Source: DASPJL01 sp035628645
GTDB taxonomy: Bacteria; Bacteroidota; Bacteroidia; Cytophagales; Cyclobacteriaceae
Assembly: GCA_035628645.1 (NCBI GenBank)
Contig: DASPJL010000117.1
Coordinates: forward strand, 1 to 15,142
Reading direction: 5' to 3'
DNA length: 15,142 bases
Below the pieces are notes generated by a model. That model searched no databases. It saw nothing but the letters and a program-made list of their open reading frames with translations, and was not told where the DNA came from. Below, piece by piece: positions 8,702 to 14,606 of this stretch (position 1 is its first letter; every line of letters begins with the position of its first letter). The position numbers and the translations under genes were made by a program.

Positions 8702-10246
8702 ATGCATTTATTTTTTAGATTATTAACAACCAGCTTATTATTTATATCAATACTTAATTGTTATGCTCAAAGCCATGTAACTATTAGTGGTGCTTTTCAA
8801 ACACCGGGTGATGCCGAAATTGTATCGGTATATAAGCCGGTAGACCACTTTTTCAATATTTTTTTTCCTGATGAGTCCAGTGAAGTTGTTACATCAAACG
8901 GCCAATTTCTAATTAAAACGCCGCTATTTTCAGATGGCTTTATCAGAATTGAAAGTAAAGGAATGCCCAAAACCTTTTTTTATGCTGAACCTGGCGATTC
9001 AATTCATGTTGCATTTCCGGAAGAAAGCTCAGGAAATACGCGGATTGTATTTTCCGGCAATAACTCGGCAGCCAATAATCTGATCGCAGACAAGGTTATA
9101 TTTAATAACGGGCAAGTAACTCAACGCCAGTTTTTAGCAGTATTCATGGAAAATAAATCGCCAGATTCAGCTCTTATTAAGCTTTCACAGTTAATTGGAA
9201 ACACAACGTCAACGTTAGATTCTCTTTTAAAAAAAAAAGCGATTTCTGAAAATTGTTATGCAGCAATGGTAAGCGAAGCGGAGCAAAAGCTTCTTTTCTG
9301 GTGCGGGGAATTTATAAAAGGGTACTTTACCGGGAACGAAGACCTCAAGAGTAAAATCAGAATAAATAAATCATCGATGGTATCACTTGCTAGTCAACTA
9401 TACAACAATTATGATCCCTACCATCTGCGTAATCGAATTGCAACCACCAATTACGATAACTGCCATATTAAATCATTGTTGATAGACCTAAAGGTCCTTG
9501 ATCCTACACCATTAAAAGAAAGAATTTGGGAGCAATATGAAAAGGATTTTGGCATGGTAGTTTCTAAGTTTTCCGTGATAGATCATGCACCCAAAGCGGT
9601 GCAGATGTACTTAGTAGGGAATTCGCTTTTAATGGCCACTGTTTTCAGACCAATGTCGGACCTAAGGCTTGCAGATGTGTTTAAGTTTTATAATAGTCAA
9701 TTTCCAAACAGTCCTTATTTACCTTTAATCGCGAATTATCTGAGAATGGACAATCCCTTCGTACAGGCAAAATTTAATGTCAAGGAATCTGAATTATTTT
9801 ATAAAATGTACAATGAAGATCAATTGATAATTGAAGAGTCAGCAGGAATAGACACCGTCACGACCATACATTCGCTTATCAAAAATTATTTCAAGGGAAA
9901 GCCTGTATTTATTGATTACTGGGCTACCTGGTGTTCGCCATGCATCGCAGAATTTAAATACGAGGAAGAATTGCATGGATTCCTTGATGAAAATAATATT
10001 ACTGTTTTGTATGTTTCTATTGATAATGAAGGGTCAAGGAGAAACTGGAAAAGCAAGATCGGTAAATACAATATTTCCGGCTATCACTACTTAGCTAATC
10101 CAAAAGTAAAAGAAAATCTAAATAATTGGTTTCAAGGAATTCCAAGGTTTATGCTTTTTGATGAAAACGGAAATATACTTAATGATAATCTATTAAAACC
10201 CAGCAAGAAACAAGCTTTATACGATCAGATTAAAAATCATTTGTGA
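8702..10246 (+). CDS. Exported TlpA-like thioredoxin-fold protein
   Basis: This 514-residue protein starts with a signal peptide (cleavage likely after CYA, before Gln23). A beta-rich N-terminal region follows (about 24-110, resembling the DUF4369-type domains that precede many Bacteroidota TlpA proteins), then a long helical middle part and a C-terminal thioredoxin domain (about 385-514). The active site reads WATWCSPC (Cys411 and Cys414), and the cis-proline expected opposite it is Pro481 in GIPRFMLF. Such proteins reduce or exchange disulfides in the periplasm or on extracytoplasmic proteins. The gene stands alone between the sigma gene (divergent) and a transposase remnant (convergent), so context gives no substrate. 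A run of ten A bases (9229-9238, coding Leu-Lys-Lys-Lys) is a possible slippage site. Cys20 lacks a good lipobox, so I favour a soluble exported form. Confidence 0.85.
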   Translation: MHLFFRLLTTSLLFISILNCYAQSHVTISGAFQTPGDAEIVSVYKPVDHFFNIFFPDESSEVVTSNGQFLIKTPLFSDGFIRIESKGMPKTFFYAEPGDSIHVAFPEESSGNTRIVFSGNNSAANNLIADKVIFNNGQVTQRQFLAVFMENKSPDSALIKLSQLIGNTTSTLDSLLKKKAISENCYAAMVSEAEQKLLFWCGEFIKGYFTGNEDLKSKIRINKSSMVSLASQLYNNYDPYHLRNRIATTNYDNCHIKSLLIDLKVLDPTPLKERIWEQYEKDFGMVVSKFSVIDHAPKAVQMYLVGNSLLMATVFRPMSDLRLADVFKFYNSQFPNSPYLPLIANYLRMDNPFVQAKFNVKESELFYKMYNEDQLIIEESAGIDTVTTIHSLIKNYFKGKPVFIDYWATWCSPCIAEFKYEEELHGFLDENNITVLYVSIDNEGSRRNWKSKIGKYNISGYHYLANPKVKENLNNWFQGIPRFMLFDENGNILNDNLLKPSKKQALYDQIKNHL

Positions 10247-10260
10247 TTAAAAAGGGAAAG

Positions 10261-10454
10261 TAAGATTAAATGAACATGACTTGGCATTATACACCAGCAT
10301 GAATCTCCATGCCTATATTATCCCTCCAATATTTAAGACTATCTATAATGATGTTGAAATAAGAATCTCTAACAAATACATCAATCCCGTAAATCGTAGC
10401 AAAGCTTACAAAATATAAGCCTTCCCTATTTAGAAACTTATGTTTTCTGCTCAC
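10261..10454 (-). pseudogene. Remnant of a REP-associated tyrosine transposase (RAYT, IS200/IS605-like Y1 family)
   Basis: Reading the minus strand from a GTG at 10454 gives about 55 residues opening with SRKHKFLNREGLYFVSFAT, continuing IYGIDVFVRDSY and IDSLKYWRDNIGMEIHAGV, then a stop at about 10289. This matches the N-terminal region of Bacteroidota RAYT transposases. After a one-base shift the next bases (10290-10261) read IMPSHVHLIL, which is the family's conserved HUH metal-binding motif (His-Val-His). The gene is therefore frameshifted right before its catalytic motif. The homology ends about 14 bp from the convergent thioredoxin-like gene's stop at 10246, so the C-terminal two thirds, including the catalytic Tyr, are gone. 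The GTG may be a mutated ATG. It cannot make active transposase. A REP-like hairpin lies about 140 bp upstream of the start, the usual RAYT arrangement. Confidence 0.8.
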
Positions 10455-10595
10455 TTTAGCAATTTAAGCTTTGTTTTTTATAAAAATTAATAACGTTGAG
10501 ATTGTTTATGGTATTTAGGCTAGATATTTATTGACGGCTCATTTTGTAGAAGAAATGGAGGACTTGAATTTGCTGGCATTATCGAAAGAAATGGA

Positions 10596-10618
10596 GGTAC
10601 GAGGCACAGCCTCGCACC
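10596..10618 (-). repeat. REP-like hairpin associated with the RAYT remnant
   Basis: GGT-A-CGAGGC (10596-10605) pairs with GCCTCG-C-ACC (10609-10618) around loop ACA: nine base pairs with one A-C mismatch. It lies upstream of the transposase remnant, as REP sequences do next to RAYT genes. On the plus strand it is followed by GG and C, then TTTTTT (10622-10627), so it could also act as an intrinsic terminator for rightward transcription. The other gene-free sequence from 10455 to 10816 shows only a repeat of AGAAATGGAGG (10551-10561 and 10587-10597); I see no gene in it. Confidence 0.65.
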
Positions 10619-10816
10619 GGCTTTTTTATATGTCGTCCTTTAAAGCTTTTGCTATTTAAGGTATACTCGCTCCAACAGGGGGAAAGCAGGTATTGTTGAC
10701 AAGTAATGCTTTGATAGAGGAAATGAAGGGCCCGTTAAACACCCCCAAGCAAGAGAAAACAATCACTTCGCCCCCATCAAAGCACTTTCCAGACACTCCG
10801 TTCCGTCAGTCCTTAC

Positions 10817-11794
10817 CTACACCTCATTACTCACCCTCGCAAACTTATTTCTATACTCAATGGGAGTCAGCCCGGTGATCTTTTTAAATGTGTCTCTAAA
10901 TGCTTTGGTATCGGTATAGCCTACATCAAACATTGTCTCTGTTACATTCTTTCGTGATGCTTCAAAAAAACTTTTGGCGGCTTCTATTCTTACTCTCTGT
11001 ATATACTCTATCGGCGTATTGTTGGTAGCCTCTTTAAATCGCCTTTCAAAAGTTCTGCGACCTGTATTAATTAAATTTGCCAAAGCTTCTATTGTAATTT
11101 TTTCACAATAGTGTTTTTCAATATAATCCTGTACTTTTTGAATATCAGCATCACTGTGATTTCTTTGACCTCTGAATATAGCGAACTGGGATTGACTCTC
11201 TCTCCCGATATCCAGGGCAAAATATTTTGAGATCATTACTGCTGTTTCTCTGTCAGAAAACTTTTCGACCAGGTATAATATTAAATTCCATAAACTGCTT
11301 GCTCCACCGCTGCTATAAATATTTTCGTGTTCTGTGATGATCGCCCCATCTTCTACTTCCACGTTGGGGTATCTTTCTCTAAACTCACTTATGTGAGCCC
11401 AATGTGTAGAGCATTTTTTACCATTGAGCAATCCGGTTTCTGCTAAAAGAAAAGCGCCGACACACAAACTGGCAAGGCTTGAACCTTTCTCATGTAACTG
11501 TTTAAAATAAGGTATCGCATCTGCATTGGCTTGTATTCCTTTGGCGGTATCTCCAAATGTTGGAGGTATAATGAGTAAGTCCGTTTTGGCCACATCTTTG
11601 AGCAGCCTGTCGGTTTTTATCGTGTATTCGCCATTGTTGGCGGGTACATATTGGTTTAAGCCCACATACTCTACCTTGAAAATAGGCTTTTTACCAAATG
11701 CGGTCAAAAACTCATTGGCTGTATTAAAGGTTCTAAATGGCGGGGTAACTGCTTCAATTACACCATATTCCGGCACAAAAACTGAGATTTGCAT
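10817..11794 (-). CDS. GlxA-family transcriptional regulator (DJ-1/PfpI domain fused to AraC-type HTH)
   Basis: This is a 325-residue regulator from the ATG at 11794; the frame extends three codons further to a TTG, but the ATG fits the family's start (MQISVFVPEYGVIEAV). The N-terminal DJ-1/PfpI-like domain (about 1-190) keeps Cys111 at the nucleophile-elbow position in SLCVGAFLLAETGLLNGKK, followed by STHW (about 129-132), the standard GlxA signature. In this family the domain is thought to sense a ligand rather than act as a protease. The C-terminal AraC domain (about 217-319) contains two helix-turn-helix units, ending in the signature region VGYTDTKAFRDTFKKITGLTPIEYR. It is divergent from a five-gene operon starting 142 bp away and probably controls that operon, itself, or both. 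The inducing signal is not evident. Confidence 0.92.
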   Translation of the reverse strand: MQISVFVPEYGVIEAVTPPFRTFNTANEFLTAFGKKPIFKVEYVGLNQYVPANNGEYTIKTDRLLKDVAKTDLLIIPPTFGDTAKGIQANADAIPYFKQLHEKGSSLASLCVGAFLLAETGLLNGKKCSTHWAHISEFRERYPNVEVEDGAIITEHENIYSSGGASSLWNLILYLVEKFSDRETAVMISKYFALDIGRESQSQFAIFRGQRNHSDADIQKVQDYIEKHYCEKITIEALANLINTGRRTFERRFKEATNNTPIEYIQRVRIEAAKSFFEASRKNVTETMFDVGYTDTKAFRDTFKKITGLTPIEYRNKFARVSNEV

Positions 11795-11893
11795 ATCATT
11801 CAAAGTATTAGACTACAAGATAGAAAATAGTTTTGTCATAATCCCCCCCTAAACTTGTCATTTTCATAACAGACGGAATTTTATGCTTTGTTA

Positions 11894-11901
11894 TAATTTT
11901 G
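11894..11901 (+). promoter_or_regulatory. Candidate -7 element for the SRPBCC operon
   Basis: TAATTTTG is an exact match to the Bacteroidota -7 box TAnnTTTG, 35 bp before the first operon start codon and within the gap shared with the divergent regulator gene. I do not see a good TTTG -33 box at normal spacing, which would fit a promoter that needs an activator such as the adjacent AraC-type protein. The surrounding sequence is very A+T-rich. Confidence 0.4.
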
Positions 11902-11936
11902 AATTGTAAATTTTAATAAACTAAAACATTAAAACA

Positions 11937-12356
11937 ATGGCACAATTAACAAGAATTACAGTAGAAGCAAAAGTAAATGCTCCCGTAGCAAAAGTTTGGA
12001 ATACCTGGAATACACCAGGCGACATCATGCAATGGAACACCCCTGACCCAAGCTGGCATACTCCAAATAGTGAAAATGACCTGAGAACAGGCGGCAAGTT
12101 TAAGAATAGAATGGAAGCCAAAGACGGAAGCTACGGTTTCGACTTTGAAGGCACTTATGACAAGGTGGAACTACATAAGGAAATTACTTATACCATGAGT
12201 GATGGAAGAAAGGCGACTACTTTGTTTACAGAGCAAAATGGTAAAACACATATAGCCACCACATTTGACCCTGAAACAGAAAACGACCCTGAATTTCAGA
12301 AACAAGGATGGCAAGCTATCTTGAACAATTTTGTAAAATATGTTGAATCTAAATAA
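11937..12356 (+). CDS. SRPBCC (AHSA1-type) family protein, first operon copy
   Basis: This 139-residue protein has the START/Bet v 1-like fold of the AHSA1 family: an opening beta strand and amphipathic helix (ITVEAKVNAPVAKVWNTWNT), the DIMQWNTPDPSWHTP segment, the glycine-rich LRTGGKFKNRME strand turn, and a C-terminal helix (GWQAILNNFVKYVESK). Such proteins bind hydrophobic ligands in a cavity; despite the family name, single-domain bacterial members are not shown to act on Hsp90. It is the first gene of a plus-strand operon divergent from a GlxA-type regulator. A second, clearly different SRPBCC gene lies three genes downstream. No catalytic residues can be assigned. Confidence 0.88.
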   Translation: MAQLTRITVEAKVNAPVAKVWNTWNTPGDIMQWNTPDPSWHTPNSENDLRTGGKFKNRMEAKDGSYGFDFEGTYDKVELHKEITYTMSDGRKATTLFTEQNGKTHIATTFDPETENDPEFQKQGWQAILNNFVKYVESK

Positions 12357-12381
12357 TTAATAACCATAGATATTAAAAGTT

Positions 12382-12777
12382 ATGAAAAAGTTTAAAATAT
12401 TTTTCTGGGTGGCAACTGTTGTCATCGTCCTTTGGGAAGGTGTAATGCCACTGAGCACGATGTTGTTTACGCCTGAGTATGTGAATGTGGGTACAAAACC
12501 GTTAGGCTATCCGGATTACTTTGCTTATGCACTTATCATTTGTAAGGTACTGGGAGTAATCGCTATTGCCTTTCCTAAAACACCTGTTAAAATAAAGGAA
12601 TGGGCTTATGCAGGGCTAACCTTTAATTTAATCTTTGCATTCATCAGTCATGCCTATGTAGACAAAAATATTGGATTTATGTTAATGCCGCTGGTAATAC
12701 TGGGCATTCTGGCAGTTTCCTATGTCTATAACAATAAAATTCAGAATTATGGCCAAAACAAATTATCAGTCAATTGA
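12382..12777 (+). CDS. DoxX-like four-helix membrane protein
   Basis: This 131-residue integral membrane protein has four predicted helices at about 6-28, 46-64, 72-92 and 97-116. The pattern of a first helix, an extracytoplasmic loop with the LGYPDYFAYALIICKVLG segment, and KEWAYAGLTFNLIFAFISH in the third helix matches the DoxX-like family. Some DoxX-type proteins are linked to redox or sulfur metabolism, but for this subgroup the role is unknown. It starts 25 bp after the SRPBCC gene, and its last 29 bases overlap the next gene in another frame, so the two are likely translationally coupled. Confidence 0.8.
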   Translation: MKKFKIFFWVATVVIVLWEGVMPLSTMLFTPEYVNVGTKPLGYPDYFAYALIICKVLGVIAIAFPKTPVKIKEWAYAGLTFNLIFAFISHAYVDKNIGFMLMPLVILGILAVSYVYNNKIQNYGQNKLSVN

Positions 12778-13126
12778 TGAATACCATCAAGCTTTTAGTG
12801 GAGAGGCTTTAGCCAGAATGCAAACCATCAGAAAAATCATTAAGGACGTAGTCCCTGATGCAGAGGAAGGTATCAGTTATCAAATACCTTGCTTCAAATA
12901 CAATGGTTATCTTATCTACTACTGTGCATTTCCCAAACATGTTACGCTGTCACATCCCTATAGCGAAGCATTCTGGGAACATTTCAAGAATGATCTGAAG
13001 GGGTATAAAACAAGTAAATCTGCAATCCAGATTCCCACAGCTCAACCGCTGCCTGAAATTCTGATTAAAGAAATTGTGACTTTCAGAAAGAAGGAGAATG
13101 AGGAAAAGGCAAGAAGTAAGAAGTAG
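12749..13126 (+). CDS. DUF1801 (YdhG/YdeI-like) family protein
   Basis: This is a 125-residue protein from ATG 12749. The frame is open from an upstream ATG at 12722, but family members typically begin like this one, MAKTNYQSIDEYHQAF, so I chose the internal start. The DUF1801 signature is seen in RKIIKDVVPDAEEGISYQIP, the FKYNGYLIYYCAFPKHVTL strands, and the lysine-rich helix after LPEILIKEIV. The fold is small alpha/beta; its biochemical role is not established to my knowledge, though some relatives have been linked to iron handling or stress. It overlaps the DoxX-like gene by 29 bp. Its last codons (Lys-Lys-stop) lie inside a 7-bp tandem repeat, so the lysine-rich C-terminus may vary between strains. 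Confidence 0.85.
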   Translation: MAKTNYQSIDEYHQAFSGEALARMQTIRKIIKDVVPDAEEGISYQIPCFKYNGYLIYYCAFPKHVTLSHPYSEAFWEHFKNDLKGYKTSKSAIQIPTAQPLPEILIKEIVTFRKKENEEKARSKK

Positions 13127-13147
13127 GGAGTTGGAAGTAGGAAGTAA
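13113..13147 (+). repeat. Five-copy 7-bp tandem repeat across the DUF1801 stop codon
   Basis: The bases divide exactly into five heptamers: GAAGTAA, GAAGTAG, GGAGTTG, GAAGTAG, GAAGTAA. The first two are the last codons and TAG stop of the DUF1801 gene; the other three are in the 47-bp gap before the second SRPBCC gene. Because 7 is not a multiple of 3, copy-number change upstream of the stop would alter the reading frame at the C-terminus. Confidence 0.85.
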
Positions 13148-13173
13148 TTAATTGTACATCTAAATAATATAAA

Positions 13174-13623
13174 ATGAAAAACAACACGGTTTCATTACAC
13201 AGGGTAATTAAGGCAGGTCCGGAAAAGGTATTTCGGGCATTTGCAGACCCAGTAGCGCATTCAAGTTGGCTACCTCCTTATGGTTTTATTTGCACAGTAC
13301 AGCAAATGGATTTTAAGGTAGGCGGAAAGTTTAAAATGACCTTTATTAATTTCAGTTCAGGAAATGGACATTCTTTTGGTGGAGAATATCTTGAAATAAA
13401 ACCAAATGAATTTATTAAATACGTCGATAGGTTTGACGATCCCAATTTACCCGGAGAAATAACAACTACCATATGGCTGAACAAGGTTTCCTGCGGTACT
13501 GAACTTAAAGTGCTGCAAGAAGGAATTCCTGAAGCAATACCGGCGGAAATGTGTTATTTAGGTTGGCAGGAATCGCTGGAGAAATTGATGAAGCTTGTAG
13601 AACCTGAAATTCCTGATGCTTAA
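13174..13623 (+). CDS. SRPBCC (AHSA1-type) family protein, second operon copy
   Basis: This 149-residue single-domain SRPBCC protein opens with VSLHRVIKAGPEKVFRAFAD (strand and helix), then the WLPPYGFICTVQQMDFKVGGKFKM block, a GEYLEIKPNEFIKYVDRFDD strand region typical of the AHSA1 group, and the long C-terminal helix GWQESLEKLMKLVE. It shares fold and motif order with the first gene of the operon but little sequence, so it is an old paralog or a separate recruit. A hydrophobic ligand is expected; none can be named. It is 47 bp after the DUF1801 gene and 11 bp before the VOC gene. Confidence 0.9.
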   Translation: MKNNTVSLHRVIKAGPEKVFRAFADPVAHSSWLPPYGFICTVQQMDFKVGGKFKMTFINFSSGNGHSFGGEYLEIKPNEFIKYVDRFDDPNLPGEITTTIWLNKVSCGTELKVLQEGIPEAIPAEMCYLGWQESLEKLMKLVEPEIPDA

Positions 13624-13634
13624 TTTACTCTACT

Positions 13635-14036
13635 ATGACTGAGCATAATAATGATAAAATAATAAGCGGGATTTTCATCACATTTTCAGGAAATTGTAAA
13701 AAAGCGCTCACGTTTTACCAAACCTGCTTTGGGGGTGCTTTGCAATTCGAAACTTTTGAAGAAGAATTACAAGGTTTCCCGGAAATGCCAGTCGTTAGTG
13801 GGTCGCTGGTTTCTGATAAGATCATTATTCACGGCTCGGACCTGGTACACAACGAAGGAAGAAAACTCGGAAATTATATTTCTGTTTTTCTACATTGTAA
13901 AAATACTTATGATAGAAAAGCCCTTCTTCAAAAATTGGAATCTGATAAAAAAAATCCTTTTGTCAAAAATTATGATGACCAGAAACTAATTGAAGTAACA
14001 GATGCTTTTGATGTGAGATGGATCTTGGGCGTTTAG
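13635..14036 (+). CDS. VOC-superfamily (PhnB-like) protein
   Basis: This 133-residue protein has the beta-alpha-beta-beta-beta modules of the vicinal oxygen chelate superfamily: GIFITFSGNCKKALTFYQTC (the strand and helix with the usual AL-FY pattern), FGGALQFETFEE, and the second module starting ISVFLHCKNTYDRKALLQKL. The closing DAFDVRWILGV matches the PhnB-like D-FG-xW end, with Ala-Phe-Asp in place of the common Phe-Gly. Metal ligands are not obvious, so enzyme activity is uncertain. It is the last gene of the operon, 11 bp after the second SRPBCC gene. Its stop codon is within a 9-bp stem-loop. Confidence 0.85.
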   Translation: MTEHNNDKIISGIFITFSGNCKKALTFYQTCFGGALQFETFEEELQGFPEMPVVSGSLVSDKIIIHGSDLVHNEGRKLGNYISVFLHCKNTYDRKALLQKLESDKKNPFVKNYDDQKLIEVTDAFDVRWILGV

Positions 14037-14056
14037 CAACTATGATGGCTAAACGC
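14029..14056 (+). terminator. Stem-loop at the end of the SRPBCC-VOC operon
   Basis: GCGTTTAGC (14029-14037) pairs perfectly with GCTAAACGC (14048-14056) around a 10-base loop. The VOC stop codon TAG (14034-14036) is inside the left arm. No T-run follows, so it is a weak candidate for an intrinsic terminator and may instead protect the 3' end of the mRNA. Confidence 0.5.
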
Positions 14057-14062
14057 TCCTAT

Positions 14063-14082
14063 AATTCCAACCCAGGGGAGAT
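14063..14082 (+). repeat. Degenerate right-end remnant (R0) of the DUF559-type repeat unit
   Basis: The bases just before the first full leader read ATTCCA, then ACCC, then AGGGGAGAT. They match the right end of the complete unit (ATTCCACCCCC...GGGGGAGAC before TAG) with the palindromic centre missing. So a further unit, or its right end only, once stood directly after the SRPBCC-VOC operon. Confidence 0.55.
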
Positions 14083-14215
14083 TAGGACTTCAAGCTTCTT
14101 CTTCAATATTCCAATACTGTACCTCATCTTGTTTCCTTAAGGGTTACTTTCCATTTAAGAATTCACAACAAAAATGGATAGAAATCCACCCCCTACCCCC
14201 GCCAGCGAGGGAGAC
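14083..14215 (+). repeat. Repeat unit 1: leader joined directly to right inverted repeat
   Basis: The unit begins at the TAG-GACTTCAAGCTTC junction and carries the shared leader (AATATTCCAATA, then CTTGTTTCC, GGTTACTTTCC, AAGAATTCACAA and CAAAAATGGA). The leader then passes straight into a right-end inverted repeat at 14184-14211, with CCACCCCCTACCCCCGCCAG as its core. The left palindrome and all DUF559 coding sequence are absent, giving the shortest unit at 133 bp. Confidence 0.8.
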
Positions 14216-14446
14216 TAGGACTTCAAGCTTCTTTTTCAATATTCCAATACTTTTACCTCTCTTGTTTCCCTAAGGGTTACTTTCCACCAAAGAATTCACA
14301 ACAAAAATGGAGCGCAATATCCCCCGCCGGCGGGGGGCAGGGGGTGGAATCAAACAAAAATTTAAGCATTAGCCAAGCAAATGAAAGCAGACAAGTCCAA
14401 CAATTACCACTACAAATCAAAATTTCAGACCCTGACGGGAGAATAT
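14216..14446 (+). repeat. Repeat unit 2: internally deleted DUF559 element
   Basis: This unit has the same leader as unit 1, then a complete left inverted repeat with palindrome CCCCCGCCGGCGGGGG at 14321-14336, and the first 48 bases of a DUF559 gene. The body of the gene is missing. Bases 14341-14428 differ from 14567-14654 of unit 3 at only two positions, so the units are closely related. The right end is degenerate (ACCCTGACGGGAGAATAT before TAG), with the palindromic centre collapsed. Confidence 0.85.
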
Positions 14447-14449
14447 TAG
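14381..14449 (+). pseudogene. DUF559 nuclease gene remnant, 22 codons
   Basis: The ATG at 14381 opens a frame reading MKADKSNNYHYKSKFQ, identical to the start of the intact DUF559 protein downstream apart from one residue (Ala for Ser). It then goes to TLTGEY and a stop at 14447-14449. That stop corresponds to the stop of the intact gene at the right end of its unit. A net 118 codons are lost, which removes every catalytic residue. It is best read as a deletion derivative; translation into a 22-residue peptide is possible but unproven. Confidence 0.8.
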
Positions 14450-14547
14450 AACTTCAAGCTTCTTCTTCAATATTCCAATAATTACATCTTGTTTCCTTAA
14501 GGTTACTTTCCACCAAAGAATTCACAAACAAATACCGAGTGCAATAT

Positions 14548-14576
14548 CCCCCGCCGGCGGGGGCAGGGGGTGGAAT
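14548..14576 (+). repeat. Left inverted repeat of the DUF559 unit
   Basis: The core CCCCCGCCGGCGGGGG (14548-14563) is a perfect 16-bp palindrome followed by CAGGGGGTGGAAT. The whole 29 bp is the reverse complement of 14994-15022 except for one base. It lies 30 bp before the DUF559 start codon, so in RNA its hairpin could influence translation. The same segment starts at 14321 in unit 2 and at 15131 in unit 4. Confidence 0.9.
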
Positions 14577-14606
14577 CAAACAAAAATTTAATCATTAGCC
14601 AAGCAA

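Noticed and set aside
10693..10878. 61-codon plus-strand frame between the RAYT remnant and the regulator
   Set aside because: Low-complexity Pro/Thr/Ser-rich translation, overlaps the end of the regulator gene, and has no family resemblance.
11795..11803. TTG start adding three codons to the GlxA-type regulator
   Set aside because: The ATG at 11794 is a stronger start and matches the family's N-terminus.
12722..12748. Upstream ATG extending the DUF1801 protein by nine residues
   Set aside because: The added residues do not match the family, while the internal ATG gives the usual MAKT...DEY start.
13729..13989. 86-codon frame overlapping the VOC gene
   Set aside because: It is an out-of-frame reading of a well-supported VOC gene with a low-quality, lysine- and isoleucine-heavy translation.
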